Below, piece after piece: positions 10,239 through 20,280 of a stretch of DNA of 64,000 bases. This DNA comes from Histomonas meleagridis. Its lineage: Eukaryota > Parabasalia > Tritrichomonadida > Dientamoebidae. Within the stretch, counting starts at the first letter, position 1; the number at the start of each line of letters is the position of its first letter. The translations under genes and the position numbers were made by a program. The notes under the pieces are model-generated. The model did not search any database. It was not told the DNA's origin and saw only the letters and a program-made list of their open reading frames with translations. The stretch is taken from contig WSYJ01000036.1 of the NCBI GenBank assembly GCA_020186115.1, forward strand, positions 1,054,001-1,118,000, in the 5' to 3' direction.

Positions 10239-11579
10239 ATGGTTCGTGAAATCGTACACATCCAAGCTGGACAGTGCGGTAACCAAATCGGCGCCAAATT
10301 CTGGGAGGTCGTTTCCGATGAGCACGGTATTGACCCGACAGGTTCTTTCCATGGGGACAGCGATCTTCAATTAGAAAGAATCAACGTTTACTACAATGAA
10401 GCTACTGGTGGTAAATATGTTCCACGTGCAGTCCTTGTTGATCTTGAGCCAGGCACAATGGATGCAGTTCGTGCTGGACAATACGGTCAGTTATTCCGTC
10501 CAGATAACTTTGTTTTCGGTCAATCCGGTGCTGGCAACAATTGGGCCAAGGGTTATTATACTGAAGGTCAAGAACTTGCTGAATCAATTCTTGATGTTGT
10601 TCGTAAAGAAGCAGAATCTTGTGATGCCCTCCAAGGATTTCAACTTGTTCACTCTCTTGGTGGTGGCACTGGCTCAGGCCTTGGTACTCTTCTTCTTAAC
10701 AAGCTTCGTGAAGAATATCCAGATCGTATTCTTTCCACATATTCCATTGTTCCATCACCAAAAGTATCTGACACTGTTGTTGAGCCTTACAACTGTACTC
10801 TTTCTGTTCACCAACTTGTTGAATCTGCTGATGAAGTTTTCTGCATAGATAACGAAGCACTTTATGACATTTGTTTCCGTACATTAAAGCTTACCACCCC
10901 CACATATGGTGACCTTAACCATCTTGTATCAATGGTTATGTCCGGCACAACATGCTCATTAAGATTCCCAGGTCAACTTAACGCTGATCTTCGTAAGCTT
11001 GCAGTTAACCTTGTCCCATTCCCGCGTCTTCACTTCTTCATCGTAGGCTTCGCTCCACTCACCTCCCGCGGCTCACAACAATATCGCGCGTTAACGGTCC
11101 CCGAACTTACATCACAATTATTCGACAACAAGAACATGATGGCCGCCTGCGACCCACGCCGTGGTGTCTACTTAACTGTTTCCGCACATTTCCGTGGAAG
11201 AATGTCATCCAAAGAAGTCGATGAGCAAATGCTTAACATCCAAGCGCGTAACACGTCGTACTTCGTCGAATGGATTCCAAACAACGTGAAGAGCTCCATC
11301 TGTGATATCCCACCGCGCGGTCTTAAGATGGCGGCGACATTCATCGGCAACACAACAGCATTCAGAGAATTGTTCACACGCGTCGACTCACAGTTCCAAA
11401 AGATGTACGCGCGAAGAGCTTTCATCCATTGGTACGTAAACGAAGGACTCGAAACAGTCGAATTCGATGAGGCGAGATCGAACATGACCGACTTGATACA
11501 GGAGTACGAAATGTACGAAACAGTCGGAATTGATGAAGTAGGAGAAGAAGAGGAAGAAGGAGAAGCAATGGAAGACTAA
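10239..11579 (+). CDS. TUBB: Beta-tubulin
   Basis: 446 residues, full length and intronless. It begins [21 protein letters not shown], one residue (Val) longer than the usual MREI start, carries the tubulin signature GGGTGSG, and ends in an acidic tail ([14 protein letters not shown]). It polymerises with alpha-tubulin into the microtubules of flagella, axostyle and spindle. GC content and C-ending codons are clearly higher than in neighbouring genes, as expected for a highly expressed gene. In canonical numbering (one less than here) the benzimidazole-contact residues appear to be Glu198 and Phe200, but residue 167 is Tyr ([10 protein letters not shown]). About 200 bp separate it from the divergent ankyrin gene. 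Confidence 0.98.
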   Translation: MVREIVHIQAGQCGNQIGAKFWEVVSDEHGIDPTGSFHGDSDLQLERINVYYNEATGGKYVPRAVLVDLEPGTMDAVRAGQYGQLFRPDNFVFGQSGAGNNWAKGYYTEGQELAESILDVVRKEAESCDALQGFQLVHSLGGGTGSGLGTLLLNKLREEYPDRILSTYSIVPSPKVSDTVVEPYNCTLSVHQLVESADEVFCIDNEALYDICFRTLKLTTPTYGDLNHLVSMVMSGTTCSLRFPGQLNADLRKLAVNLVPFPRLHFFIVGFAPLTSRGSQQYRALTVPELTSQLFDNKNMMAACDPRRGVYLTVSAHFRGRMSSKEVDEQMLNIQARNTSYFVEWIPNNVKSSICDIPPRGLKMAATFIGNTTAFRELFTRVDSQFQKMYARRAFIHWYVNEGLETVEFDEARSNMTDLIQEYEMYETVGIDEVGEEEEEGEAMED

Positions 11580-12059
11580 GTCAGTAAATTCCGCCTCAAA
11601 TCAGTTTTTTGTTTGAGTTCTTCGAAACATTCTGCAATGTGATAATGAAACACTGCGTATCATAAAGACAAATTTTGTCTGTCAAAGATCTGTACTTTTT
11701 GTTTCATGGTTTGTGTCTTATGCTTTCCATAACAAAAGATATAAATATATTTAACAATTTTTTAGAAGCAGAAACAAAAGAACCCATTGAATACTTTATT
11801 TTGATTGCATAGTTTACTTCACTTTTTGACCATTTTGTAAACCAAAGAAAATACTCAATTGAAGAGTTATTTGTTACACTAATAATATCTTATTACTGTG
11901 TGTAGAAATCTACCCAAGATGGACGACACGAATTATTGGAAACGAGGAGGTTATTGTAACAACAAAAAAGAGATCAGTTTTAAGATAAAATGATCACTTG
12001 AATCAATTGCCATATGACCACTTATCATCACAATTTCCAACGGTTCTGATAATTGACAA
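11580..12059. other. Intergenic region
   Basis: Spacer between beta-tubulin and VPS24. A 24-codon ORF from about 11919 is too short to call. AACGGTT near 12039, just upstream of the VPS24 ATG, is a possible MYB-type site. Confidence 0.4.
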
Positions 12060-12668
12060 ATGTTCGGTGGCAAGAAGCTTTCACCACAAGAACGTGCAAA
12101 ACAATGGAAACAAACAATTCGTACTGAACGCCGTGCAATTAATCGACAAATGCTTAAAATCGAAAGAGAAGAAGAAAAAATTAAACAAAAGGTAAAACTT
12201 TTAATGAAACAAGGACATCAAGATGCAGTTATGCCACTTATCGCAGAAATAGCAAACTCAAAGAAAACTCGTTCAAAGTTATTAAAGACATGCACACAAC
12301 TTGATTCAATGAGTCGTCAAATTGACTTACAAATGGCCCAAGTTAAAGTATGTGGAACATTCCAAAAGTCAGCTGAAGTAACACGTATGATGAACCAAAT
12401 GGTGAAAGTTCCAGAAATGCAACGTACAATGATGCAACTCCAACAAGAAATGGAAAAATCAGGTTTAACTGAAGAAATGCTTGATGAAACAATGGACGAA
12501 CTAAACGGAGATACAGAAGCTGAAGATCAAGAACTTGCTGTTCGTCTTGTATATAATGAAATTGCTAAAGATGTTAGCAAGACAACAGGTAAACCAATTG
12601 AACAAATCCCAATTGACCAAGAAGAAATTGAAGAAAATCCAGATCTCGTTAAGATGGCTGCACTATAA
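12060..12668 (+). CDS. VPS24: ESCRT-III subunit VPS24/CHMP3
   Basis: 202 residues, the normal ESCRT-III (Snf7 family) length. A basic N-terminal helix (MFGGKKLSPQERAKQWKQ) is followed by a long helical hairpin (REEEKIKQKVKLLMKQG) and FQKSAEVTRMMNQMVKVPEMQRTM. That last segment closely resembles the CHMP3/VPS24 signature QKSTEVMKAMQSLVKIPEIQ. The C-terminal half is acidic, as in autoinhibited ESCRT-III subunits. VPS24 caps or co-polymerises with Snf7 filaments on endosomes for membrane scission. A VPS2/CHMP2 assignment is the alternative but fits less well. Confidence 0.88.
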   Translation: MFGGKKLSPQERAKQWKQTIRTERRAINRQMLKIEREEEKIKQKVKLLMKQGHQDAVMPLIAEIANSKKTRSKLLKTCTQLDSMSRQIDLQMAQVKVCGTFQKSAEVTRMMNQMVKVPEMQRTMMQLQQEMEKSGLTEEMLDETMDELNGDTEAEDQELAVRLVYNEIAKDVSKTTGKPIEQIPIDQEEIEENPDLVKMAAL

Positions 12669-13068
12669 TAAACAGGCAAATTGAAATTCCAACTGATTTT
12701 TTTAAAAAGTGACAATTATTTTTTAGGGTTGGAGCACCCCAAATAACGATTTTGTATTCAATTTTATATTCTATGAGTTCATTGAAAAAATTGAAATTCC
12801 AAGGGCACTTTCAAATAAACATTACAATTTTAAAATTTACAATTGAATTGAAAATTGTGAACGAAATTATTTTTTTTAATTAATTAATTTTTTCAATTCA
12901 AAAAGTGGCTTTGATGAGAATTTGAATTTATCGTCCCAACTTTTTCTATGTCATTCAAAAAAATTCTGTGTATCGGATCAAAAAGTAGAGGCACTATTCA
13001 GAAAAATATTTTTCTCTGTATCGTACTAATGAAAAAGGTGTTACCATCAGAAAATTCTATACACGTTA
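12669..13068. other. Intergenic region holding one copy of a short dispersed repeat
   Basis: No gene. Contains a dispersed repeat copy at 12731-12795 and a 15-bp direct repeat (AAATTGAAATTCCAA) seen near 12676 and near 12789. Confidence 0.45.
12731..12795. repeat. Dispersed intergenic repeat, copy 1
   Basis: Contains GCACCCCAAAT followed by TTCTATGAGTTCATTGAAAA. Related stretches occur near 18962-19030 and 19710-19765. All three are intergenic and near small GTPase genes. Nature unknown. Confidence 0.4.
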
Positions 13069-13083
13069 AACGTTTTTCCTTTT
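13069..13083 (+). promoter_or_regulatory. AACGTTT plus CCTTTT promoter motifs of the Rab-like gene
   Basis: AACGTTT is followed by CCTTTT (13078-13083), 11 nt before the ATG at 13094. CCTTT resembles the alternative trichomonad core element (M5) that overlaps the start site, and AACGTT resembles a MYB-type site. Assigned by resemblance only. Confidence 0.35.
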
Positions 13084-13093
13084 AAAACAAGGA

Positions 13094-13723
13094 ATGGACG
13101 AAAACACAATCCAAGTCAAGGTTGTGATTATAGGAGATTCGACTGTCGGTAAAACTGCAATTGCAACACGTTTTACTAAAGGTGTTTTCAACAATTCCAT
13201 ACTGCCAACAATTTCAGATGTTTTTAAATATCAAATGAAGATAGACAATAAACAAGTAACACTATCAATTTATGATACAGCGGGGCAAGAAACATTCAAG
13301 AGCATAACAAAAAAATACTATCGTGATGCATCTATCGTAATAATTGTTTTTGCAGTTGGAGATATTGATAATAATATACCAAAAAGTGAGACATCCTATC
13401 GTAGTATTGGCTCATGGTATAATGATGTTTTAGAACAAAATAATAATAATAATGCTATTATCAGTTTATGTGGAAATATGACTGATATTTCCGATCGAAA
13501 AATTTCGCACGATGATGGACAAAATTTGGCTGACAGGCTTTCTATTCCTTATTTCGAGACAAGTGCTAAAAATGGAGAAGGAATCCAAAATCTCTTCGAA
13601 GAAAATGTAAAACTATACTTGCAAAATGTCCTGTCCATAAAGAGCAAAAGCAGTGATCAACAACTTGAAAACATAGTAAAGCTGGATGAAGAAAGTTCAC
13701 TGATAGAAAGAAGATGCTGCTAA
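13094..13723 (+). CDS. Rab-family small GTPase with variant G4 motif
   Basis: 209 residues. The P-loop is GDSTVGKT (residues 12-19), the effector region is ILPTISDVFKYQM, G3 is YDTAGQE and G5 is ETSAK. The C terminus RRCC is a double-cysteine geranylgeranylation signal, so this is a membrane-targeted Rab. G4, normally NKxD, reads NMTD: the Lys is Met, which could weaken guanine recognition. A low-complexity Asn run (QNNNNN) lies just before it. Rabs direct vesicle traffic. The subfamily is not assignable. Confidence 0.88.
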   Translation: MDENTIQVKVVIIGDSTVGKTAIATRFTKGVFNNSILPTISDVFKYQMKIDNKQVTLSIYDTAGQETFKSITKKYYRDASIVIIVFAVGDIDNNIPKSETSYRSIGSWYNDVLEQNNNNNAIISLCGNMTDISDRKISHDDGQNLADRLSIPYFETSAKNGEGIQNLFEENVKLYLQNVLSIKSKSSDQQLENIVKLDEESSLIERRCC

Positions 13724-13985
13724 AAGAAATACTTTGTTATGTCCAACACTGGAAACGTGTTTTGAAACAATATTTTGATACAAATTTTTGTAAAAAATTA
13801 TCATTATAAATTGTTCACATTTTTTCTTCATTTGATGTTAACCATTTCGTCATTGTGTTTAACAGAGAAACAGCTTCCAAAGCATATAAATTCGTGCCAA
13901 CCATTAAAGAAGGTGAAATTCACTCAAACATTTGAAAAACGTTAAAAGTTATCAAAAAGTAAAATGTTCGTTAGAATAGAAGTAT

Positions 13986-15317
13986 TTAATCGTAATTCTC
14001 CTCAGATTGTTGACGGATACCATTCTCAACAACATATGTAAGTTCATTAGATGTTACCATAGGTGCAGTAATAAATCTTCTGCCAGATTTAGTATGCCAA
14101 TTTCCGACATTAATATTATTTGTATAGTTATAAATAACTTCCAATGAGTACTTGACTCTGCTAAGTCCGGCGTGATTGAAGTCATCTGATGGGTTCTTAA
14201 AGTCATAGCAAACAATTGCCTTATTGCTTGCCCAGTTATTGCAACCCCAAACAGGTCCTTGTGAAGGAACAGTGCCATCACCATCTGTATATATTTCGGT
14301 TGGATCATTGTTATAACCATTGTTGAAGTTAAGACCAATTAATGTTTGAATCTTGGAATTGTAGAGGACTAAAAGTGGAACTCCTGGGTCAGATGGTGCG
14401 TTCATTGAGATCTCAAGGTTCTTGTTGAGCATTTTAATTGAGTTTCCGGTAAGTTTACCATGATCAATGAAAAATTGTGGAACAGCTTCTGGTCCTAATT
14501 TGGTGCCATCATCCTTAACAATGATTGTAGTTCCCTTGAAGACAACATGGTTTGGATATAAGACATGAAGACATGGCATGTTCATGATAGCATTTTCAAT
14601 TGCATCGCCTGAAAGGAATTTGACCATTGGGAAGCGGCGGCTCCAAGAAATTGGAAGAGTATCACCTGCGCCTGCATATGCTGGGGCAAGAAAGATGGCC
14701 TTTTCAATATACTTATTCTTCCATGATGGAGTGATTTCTGGTGTGTTACCCAAAAACTGTGAAAGCATCATACCACCAAGTGAATATCCTAAAATTGTGA
14801 CTTTTTGCTTATTGACGTTGTATGCTTGTTCGGCAAGTCCCTTCAAATCAGTGAAAAATGTGGAGGATCTTAACCCAGAAACTGCAAGCCTCCAATCATA
14901 TGGTGCCCCAAATAAGTTTTTACGAACTTCATAACCTTTTTCAACTAAGTAGTCGATTAATGAATCAAAAGATTCCATGATTTGAAGACCAAAGATATCA
15001 ACAATCTTATCAAGGCCTTCAATACCTCCGTAGTCATGTGGATGAAGATCTAAACCAGGTTGGCTCATAATTTTGTCAGTCGATTCATCATAATAAGCTT
15101 CAAGTAATTCGAAAAGACAATTGAACATTGGAGGAATGACATACTTGGAATCAACCCAAACAATTTCTTCCTTTAATTTATCAACACAATACCAATACTT
15201 TGAAGAAAAGGTACCTTGGTTACCATATATTTGAGAGCCAAAAACACCTGGCATAATAATGAGTGGCTTTAGGTCTTTACATAGCGATAAAGAGAGGAAG
15301 AGCGCAAGTACGCTCAT
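13986..15317 (-). CDS. LCAT-like lipase/acyltransferase, probably secreted
   Basis: 443 residues from the ATG at 15317. This start is preferred over 15368 because it opens directly with a signal peptide (MSVLALFLSLSLC) followed by the family's first strand LKPLIIMPGVFGSQI. The nucleophile elbow is GYSLGG (GxSxG), the acid region reads YTDGDGTVPSQG, and the C-terminal His is in FNHAGL. The family (lecithin:cholesterol acyltransferase, phospholipase A/transacylase) moves acyl chains from phospholipids and is expanded in protists that scavenge host lipid. The chemistry is supported by the motifs. The natural acceptor, water or a sterol, is unknown. Confidence 0.85.
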   Translation of the reverse strand: MSVLALFLSLSLCKDLKPLIIMPGVFGSQIYGNQGTFSSKYWYCVDKLKEEIVWVDSKYVIPPMFNCLFELLEAYYDESTDKIMSQPGLDLHPHDYGGIEGLDKIVDIFGLQIMESFDSLIDYLVEKGYEVRKNLFGAPYDWRLAVSGLRSSTFFTDLKGLAEQAYNVNKQKVTILGYSLGGMMLSQFLGNTPEITPSWKNKYIEKAIFLAPAYAGAGDTLPISWSRRFPMVKFLSGDAIENAIMNMPCLHVLYPNHVVFKGTTIIVKDDGTKLGPEAVPQFFIDHGKLTGNSIKMLNKNLEISMNAPSDPGVPLLVLYNSKIQTLIGLNFNNGYNNDPTEIYTDGDGTVPSQGPVWGCNNWASNKAIVCYDFKNPSDDFNHAGLSRVKYSLEVIYNYTNNINVGNWHTKSGRRFITAPMVTSNELTYVVENGIRQQSEENYD

Positions 15318-15368
15318 GATTTTCTGAGAGAAAATACTTTCAAATTTGAATGATTTATGTGCATTCAA

Positions 15369-16555
15369 AAAACAACTGCAATTTCCAATTTTGTGTACAA
15401 TTCATCGTATTGGTGTCAACTTGACAGTGGGGTATTTGATCAAATATCATATTACCGTAAGTAAATAAACATGAAGTGATTTAACGTCTTTAATTTTTTT
15501 CAAAAAATGAATTTTTATTTAAAATGAGTTAATAGAGTTTATATTTAAAATTAGAATAAAGTGTATTGTATCATAGTTACAGGGTAGTGTCGATCAAAAA
15601 TAACCCTTTATTATAAAACTTCATTTAAATTTAAATAAAATATTTATTTCTCATTGGTTTTATAAAATTATTCTGTATTACATTATGTATATTTATAAAT
15701 ATGATATCACATTATTAGTAAGTCACTAAGCCCAAAAAATTTTTCCGGATTAACATCAAATTACAGATATCAATTTACAGGCTCATTTAAATTAGTACTT
15801 ACTTTTTGATTATTTATATGGCCATATATATAAATGTCATTTTAATTCAATTAAATTTATATGTATATTTTTCGTATATTGAGTAAAACAATAATTTAGT
15901 GGATTTTATGACTTGATGTGACTTTTAATTCAAAAAGTCCAAATAAAAATAGAAATATCTTAATAAATTAATTTTAAATTTCGAATTTTCTTTTTATAAT
16001 TTGTTAAGGTGCATCTGTAAAATTTGCGGACTCGATTACCATAAAGCCTTGTTATGACTTCAAATTGGTACCAATTGTAAAGTTCTCGCTCATTGACCAA
16101 GTATTTAGTGAAAATCCTTGATTCAATTTTATTGTATTAAATTTTAAGGACATAAAACGTCATCCAAAAATCTCATGAGATTAATCTTATTTTCTTATGA
16201 AATTTTCAAATGAAAAACCAATACAGATTTATAACATCAAATCAAATTTAAAGGAATTCAAATCATTATGATGCAAATGCTAGAAGAATGAATTTTCTGT
16301 ATATATTGAAAATCAATTCATTGGAATGAAAAGATAATATAAAGTTTAAATAAATAGCATATAGTTGGCGACATTGACTAAAAATTAAATATCTTCTGAT
16401 GTCCTGACTTTGCTGAAGCCAAATTTAATCAAAATTGATCAAATTAACAGTTATGATTACAAAAATTAAATAGTTTACAAAAAATAAGAGGCACCTCAAG
16501 AAGTTTCCAAAAATATTATAAACTTATTGAAACTGTGTTAAAATGAGATATTTAA
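15369..16555. other. 1.2-kb AT-rich intergenic region
   Basis: No open frame of note, no tRNA, no transposon hallmark. It includes a 14-bp palindrome AATTGGTACCAATT near 16064. It separates two divergent minus-strand genes and may hold the BspA gene's 3' signals. Confidence 0.4.
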
Positions 16556-18295
16556 TCAAATCCATTGATCATCTTGGTTTAGTACATAATCTTTGAATTC
16601 TTTGTTTTCAACACATTCAATAGCTTCAGTTTGTTTTTCGTTTGATTCTTTAAATGTGGATACATTCGTTGATGAGTTTGATGTTTGTTTTTTATTTCTT
16701 TTGATTAAAAAAATTATAATTCCAATAATTAAAAGAACAACTACAACTGAACCTATAATACATACAAAAACATTTGCTGTCATTTGATTTTGTTCATTAT
16801 TTTGAATATTTTGATTATTTAATATTGTAAAGAAATTACTATAAATTTGAATATAAGTGGAATAAATTATATTAATGTATTCATAATGTACAAATTTGGT
16901 ATTATAATATGTAAATGAAAAATTGATATAAGAAATAGTTAACGAATTTGTAATAAATGAATTATAAATGGAAATTGTTACTGTAACTGATAAAACATTT
17001 GTTAAAATAAATGAGTGTGTTAAAGATAAATATGAAATTGTATCACTTTGTGTGAATGCATTTGACTGAATAAATGAATTTGTGTTTGTAAATGTATTTG
17101 ATTTAGTGAATGTATTTGATTTAGTAAATGTATTTGATTTAGTAAATTTGTTTGATTTAGTAAATTTGTTTGATTTAGTAAATGTGTTTGATTTAGTAAA
17201 AACATTTGATTTAGTGAATGAATTACTATGTGTAAATGTCATTGTTAGAAGAATACACCCATCAACTGTTCCTTTCGTTATCTTTAAATTTCCAAATTCT
17301 TCGCTTTGATATTCTTCACGTACCATAACATATGTCGCTGGAACATCAATAAAGCAATTAATTCCAAATGTTGGTGAGGTTTTGCCATAAAAATAAATGC
17401 ATTTGCGTGAAGAACAATAAGAAAATGCATAATTATCAATATTATTTACTTTTTCACCAATGAATATTGTTTCCAACTTACTACATAAAGAAAAAGCACT
17501 TGATTGAATCTTTGTAACATTATTTGGAATTATAAAACTTGTAAAATCACAATTTGAGAACGCAGAGCTTCTTATCATATGTACATCAGCTCCAAGTGAA
17601 ATTGATAATAAATTTTTGCATGAATTGAAAGCATCTGGATCAATTGAAGTTACTGAGTCTGGAATTTTAAAAGTATCTCGAAGATTTCCAATTGGATAAC
17701 TAATGAGGAGCGTAATTCCTTTATCATATAATACCCCATCGTTATCATAATTTGAAAAACATGGATTTTCTTCAGAAATTTTTATGCGTTGAAGACTACT
17801 ACAGTAAATAAATGGATTAATTGATATTGAAGAAACCGTGCGTGAGATTATAATTTTTTTAAGATTATTACAATTTTGAAACATATAAGTTCCGATTTTT
17901 TGGACAGCTTCACCAAAAATTACACTTTCAAGACTATAACAATCATTGAATACATTTTGACCTACTATTGTAAGGGGGCATTCAAATGTTACATCCTTTA
18001 ATTTTTTGCAACCTCGAAATGCACGTGATCCAATACTTGTTAAACCTTTTCCAAATGAAACTTTTTTTAAGTTAGAACATGAATTAAATGCGTCCAATCC
18101 AATAGAAGTGACTGAGTCAGCAATATCAGCTGTAAGCAATGAAGTCAATCCAGAAAAAACAGAAGACGGGATTGAAGTTATTCCACTTGAAATGATGACA
18201 TGTTTTGCATAGTTTTTATAATCACTTGAATTCGTTATATTTAAATTTCCTTCATCAAAAATTTGTTTGGAATGAAAGATAAAGAAAATAAACAT
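16556..18295 (-). CDS. BspA-like leucine-rich-repeat surface protein with TM anchor
   Basis: 579 residues. A short hydrophobic start (MFIFFIFHS) could act as a weak signal peptide. Residues about 30-330 are BspA-type (Treponema pallidum LRR) repeats: SVTSIGLDAFNSCSNLKKVSFGKGL and close variants. Then comes a Thr/Ser stalk made of FTKSNx hexapeptides (about 355-415), a second Ser/Thr/Asn-rich stretch, and a single TM helix near 510-532 (VVVVLLIIGIIIFLI). The tail is about 45 residues and charged. This is the architecture of trichomonad BspA proteins, candidate adhesins or phagocytosis receptors. A TCATAATG sequence sits at the start. Confidence 0.88.
   Translation of the reverse strand: MFIFFIFHSKQIFDEGNLNITNSSDYKNYAKHVIISSGITSIPSSVFSGLTSLLTADIADSVTSIGLDAFNSCSNLKKVSFGKGLTSIGSRAFRGCKKLKDVTFECPLTIVGQNVFNDCYSLESVIFGEAVQKIGTYMFQNCNNLKKIIISRTVSSISINPFIYCSSLQRIKISEENPCFSNYDNDGVLYDKGITLLISYPIGNLRDTFKIPDSVTSIDPDAFNSCKNLLSISLGADVHMIRSSAFSNCDFTSFIIPNNVTKIQSSAFSLCSKLETIFIGEKVNNIDNYAFSYCSSRKCIYFYGKTSPTFGINCFIDVPATYVMVREEYQSEEFGNLKITKGTVDGCILLTMTFTHSNSFTKSNVFTKSNTFTKSNKFTKSNKFTKSNTFTKSNTFTKSNTFTNTNSFIQSNAFTQSDTISYLSLTHSFILTNVLSVTVTISIYNSFITNSLTISYINFSFTYYNTKFVHYEYINIIYSTYIQIYSNFFTILNNQNIQNNEQNQMTANVFVCIIGSVVVVLLIIGIIIFLIKRNKKQTSNSSTNVSTFKESNEKQTEAIECVENKEFKDYVLNQDDQWI
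17089..17219 (-). repeat. 18-bp tandem repeat encoding FTKSNx
   Basis: About seven consecutive 18-bp units (plus-strand TTAGTAAATGTATTTGAT and variants) within the BspA gene, encoding a Ser/Thr/Asn-rich stalk between the LRR domain and the membrane. The unit length is a multiple of three, so copy number can vary without frame loss. Confidence 0.85.
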
Positions 18296-19073
18296 TATGA
18301 AAATTAATTTAATGTTTTCTCTTTAATTTGGTTATTAATTAATTTATATTTTAATGAAGAATAAATTTTAGAAAATATTATAGATATTAATATGAATATA
18401 GAAGATATTAATCCTATATTTAATTGGAAAGAATCAAAATTAATGAACAAATATGAAAAGAAAAAAGAAAAATTTTAGATTTTCGGATTAAAGAGTAATA
18501 ATATTTTTGGATCTAGAGTTAAGTTTGTGATTGATTGAAAAATATCATAAAAAATTTTATCATTTTTAATCTTTGGAATGTCGAAAATTTTGCTGGGTGA
18601 AAAAAAAATTGTATTCGAAGTCATTCTGAAAAGCAAGATTAAAGGCCAATTGATTCTTACTTATAACCCAAAAAACATTTCCAATTGTTAATATTAACTT
18701 TAGGTAAATAGCAACTATCTCAAGAAAAACGAAGAAAAAGCAAGAAGATTCACCCACTAAAAGTTTGGGTAAATGAAGAATTTGTTGGAACTGTAACAAC
18801 ATGGCTAAAACTTCCTTTGCGAGATAATTAAACCGTTTTTGAATTGAATACATATCGTTTTTTACAGTAATTTTTGTGTAGGAACGTTTCGAATTGAAAG
18901 AATGCAAAAAAAATCACGATGTATTGAATATCTTATGTTGAATGAGTTACAGTATGCGCGAGGCACCCCAAATTTATTTTTCTGTGACCGTCACATCTCT
19001 CTATTCTATAGATTTATTGAAATATCGCACATGCTGTTAAACATATTTTTTGTTCGATTTTTTTTGGTTAAAA
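18296..19073. other. Intergenic region
   Basis: AT-rich. A 113-codon minus-strand frame at 18566-18907 has no recognisable domain and a skewed Phe/Leu composition, and I do not call it a gene. A worn copy of the dispersed repeat lies at about 18962-19030. Confidence 0.4.
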
Positions 19074-19691
19074 TTAATATATGTTACATTTTACTTTATG
19101 TTTCGTTTTGGTTGGTGAAAGATCTTCACTAATGGTTGGATCATTCATCATTTCATTAACAAGCGCATTAAATGCGTCATCGATGTGAATATTGCGAAAT
19201 ACTGAAGTTTCGAAAAAAATTGCTCCTAAACTCATAGCAAGATTTTCTCCTTCTTCTTTATATACTTCTCTTTTGTCTTCAAGATCGCATTTATTACCAC
19301 AAATAACAAGAGGAATTTTGGTTCTTCCTTTGGTCTTCGTAATAACTTTGTAGAAGTCTTTAACATTGTTAAATGTTTCACGATCATCGATAGAATATAT
19401 AATGATGAAACCTTTTGCAGATTTTATCCAATGAAGACAACATAAATTATCCAATCCATTGAATGTTTTAGATTCCTTAGGAGATTCTTCTGGGAGATAA
19501 ATTTTATTAGGAACACTATCAAAAATTTCGAGTGTAATTGTTTTATCATTAATTTGCATTTTTTTTTTATATGAATCCATAATATCTTCACCTCCGGTTG
19601 AGATGGTTCCTTGAACGAACACTTCAATTATCTTGGATCTGCCAGTAGCAAAACTCCCAAACACGCCAATCTTCCATTCTTCAGCACTCAT
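19074..19691 (-). CDS. Divergent Ras-like protein, possible pseudo-GTPase
   Basis: 205 residues with the Ras fold order but degraded catalytic motifs. The P-loop is GSFATGRS where GxxxxGK(S/T) is expected, so the key Lys is Arg. G3, normally DTAGQE, reads DSVPNK. G4 is an intact GNKCD and G5 is ETS. The C terminus KCNIY has a cysteine four from the end and could be prenylated (CaaX-like). The pattern suggests a protein that keeps guanine recognition but lacks normal hydrolysis. The ATG follows a TCAATTT stretch. Distinct from the Rab at 13094. Confidence 0.7.
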   Translation of the reverse strand: MSAEEWKIGVFGSFATGRSKIIEVFVQGTISTGGEDIMDSYKKKMQINDKTITLEIFDSVPNKIYLPEESPKESKTFNGLDNLCCLHWIKSAKGFIIIYSIDDRETFNNVKDFYKVITKTKGRTKIPLVICGNKCDLEDKREVYKEEGENLAMSLGAIFFETSVFRNIHIDDAFNALVNEMMNDPTISEDLSPTKTKHKVKCNIY

Positions 19692-20201
19692 AAATTGATT
19701 TTTTTAGATGTTTTCAAAATTGCAATTTTATATTCAATTTTTTTTCTATGAGTTCGTTGAAAAAATTTTTGATCTAGAACGATATGAGTAAACAAAAGAA
19801 AAAACATAAAAAAGAATGCTCCAATATTAAATCATGTGCTATCTTCATTCATAAGAAAAGCACACCACATTCTCAAAATCAACAAATTTTTAATATGTCA
19901 TATAATTGATCAGATTATTTATCGCAAACAATCAATTTGTAAATCTTTTGAATAAAGTAGGCATTTATATTCATAAAAAGGCCCCTCGCCCAAGCCAATG
20001 TTTACGACTTGATATTAAACTTTTTTATATCGAATTTAATCAACATGATGGGAAGGATGGATTGTGATGTTGTAAACAATGATAGACCTGTGCTCAATTG
20101 TTGATTAGTGCATGGGCTTCTAAAGTTTAAATAAATGTGGAAAATTTATAGATATTTGATTTTATGTATTTATATATAATTTAATCAAAAATTAATCGAA
20201 G
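19692..20201. other. Intergenic region with dispersed repeat copy
   Basis: Contains the third copy of the dispersed intergenic repeat (19710-19765). No gene seen up to the tRNA. Confidence 0.4.
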
Positions 20202-20273
20202 TCGCTGATAGTGTAATGGTTATCATGTAGGATTGTCGTTCCTGTGATCCGGGTTCGATTCCCGGTCAGCGAG
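20202..20273 (+). tRNA. tRNA-Asp (GTC)
   Basis: A 72-nt cloverleaf. Acceptor TCGCTGA pairs with TCAGCGA, and the discriminator is G. The D arm has AGTGTAATGGTTATCAT, the anticodon stem-loop TAGGA-TTGTCGT-TCCTG gives GTC, and the T arm has GGTTCGATTCC. No intron. Confidence 0.95.
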
Positions 20274-20280
20274 TTTTTTT
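20274..20280 (+). terminator. Pol III T-run terminator of tRNA-Asp
   Basis: Seven T residues immediately follow the tRNA. Confidence 0.8.

Noticed and set aside
11919-11993. 24-codon ORF starting MDDTNYWKRGG
   Set aside because: Too short, no homology recognised, no Inr at a suitable distance.
17082-17309. Plus-strand ORF rich in VFDLVN repeats
   Set aside because: Antisense shadow of the FTKSN repeat of the BspA gene.
18566-18907. 113-codon minus-strand ORF
   Set aside because: Phe/Leu-rich, no domain, no promoter motif, and AT-rich composition makes such frames common.
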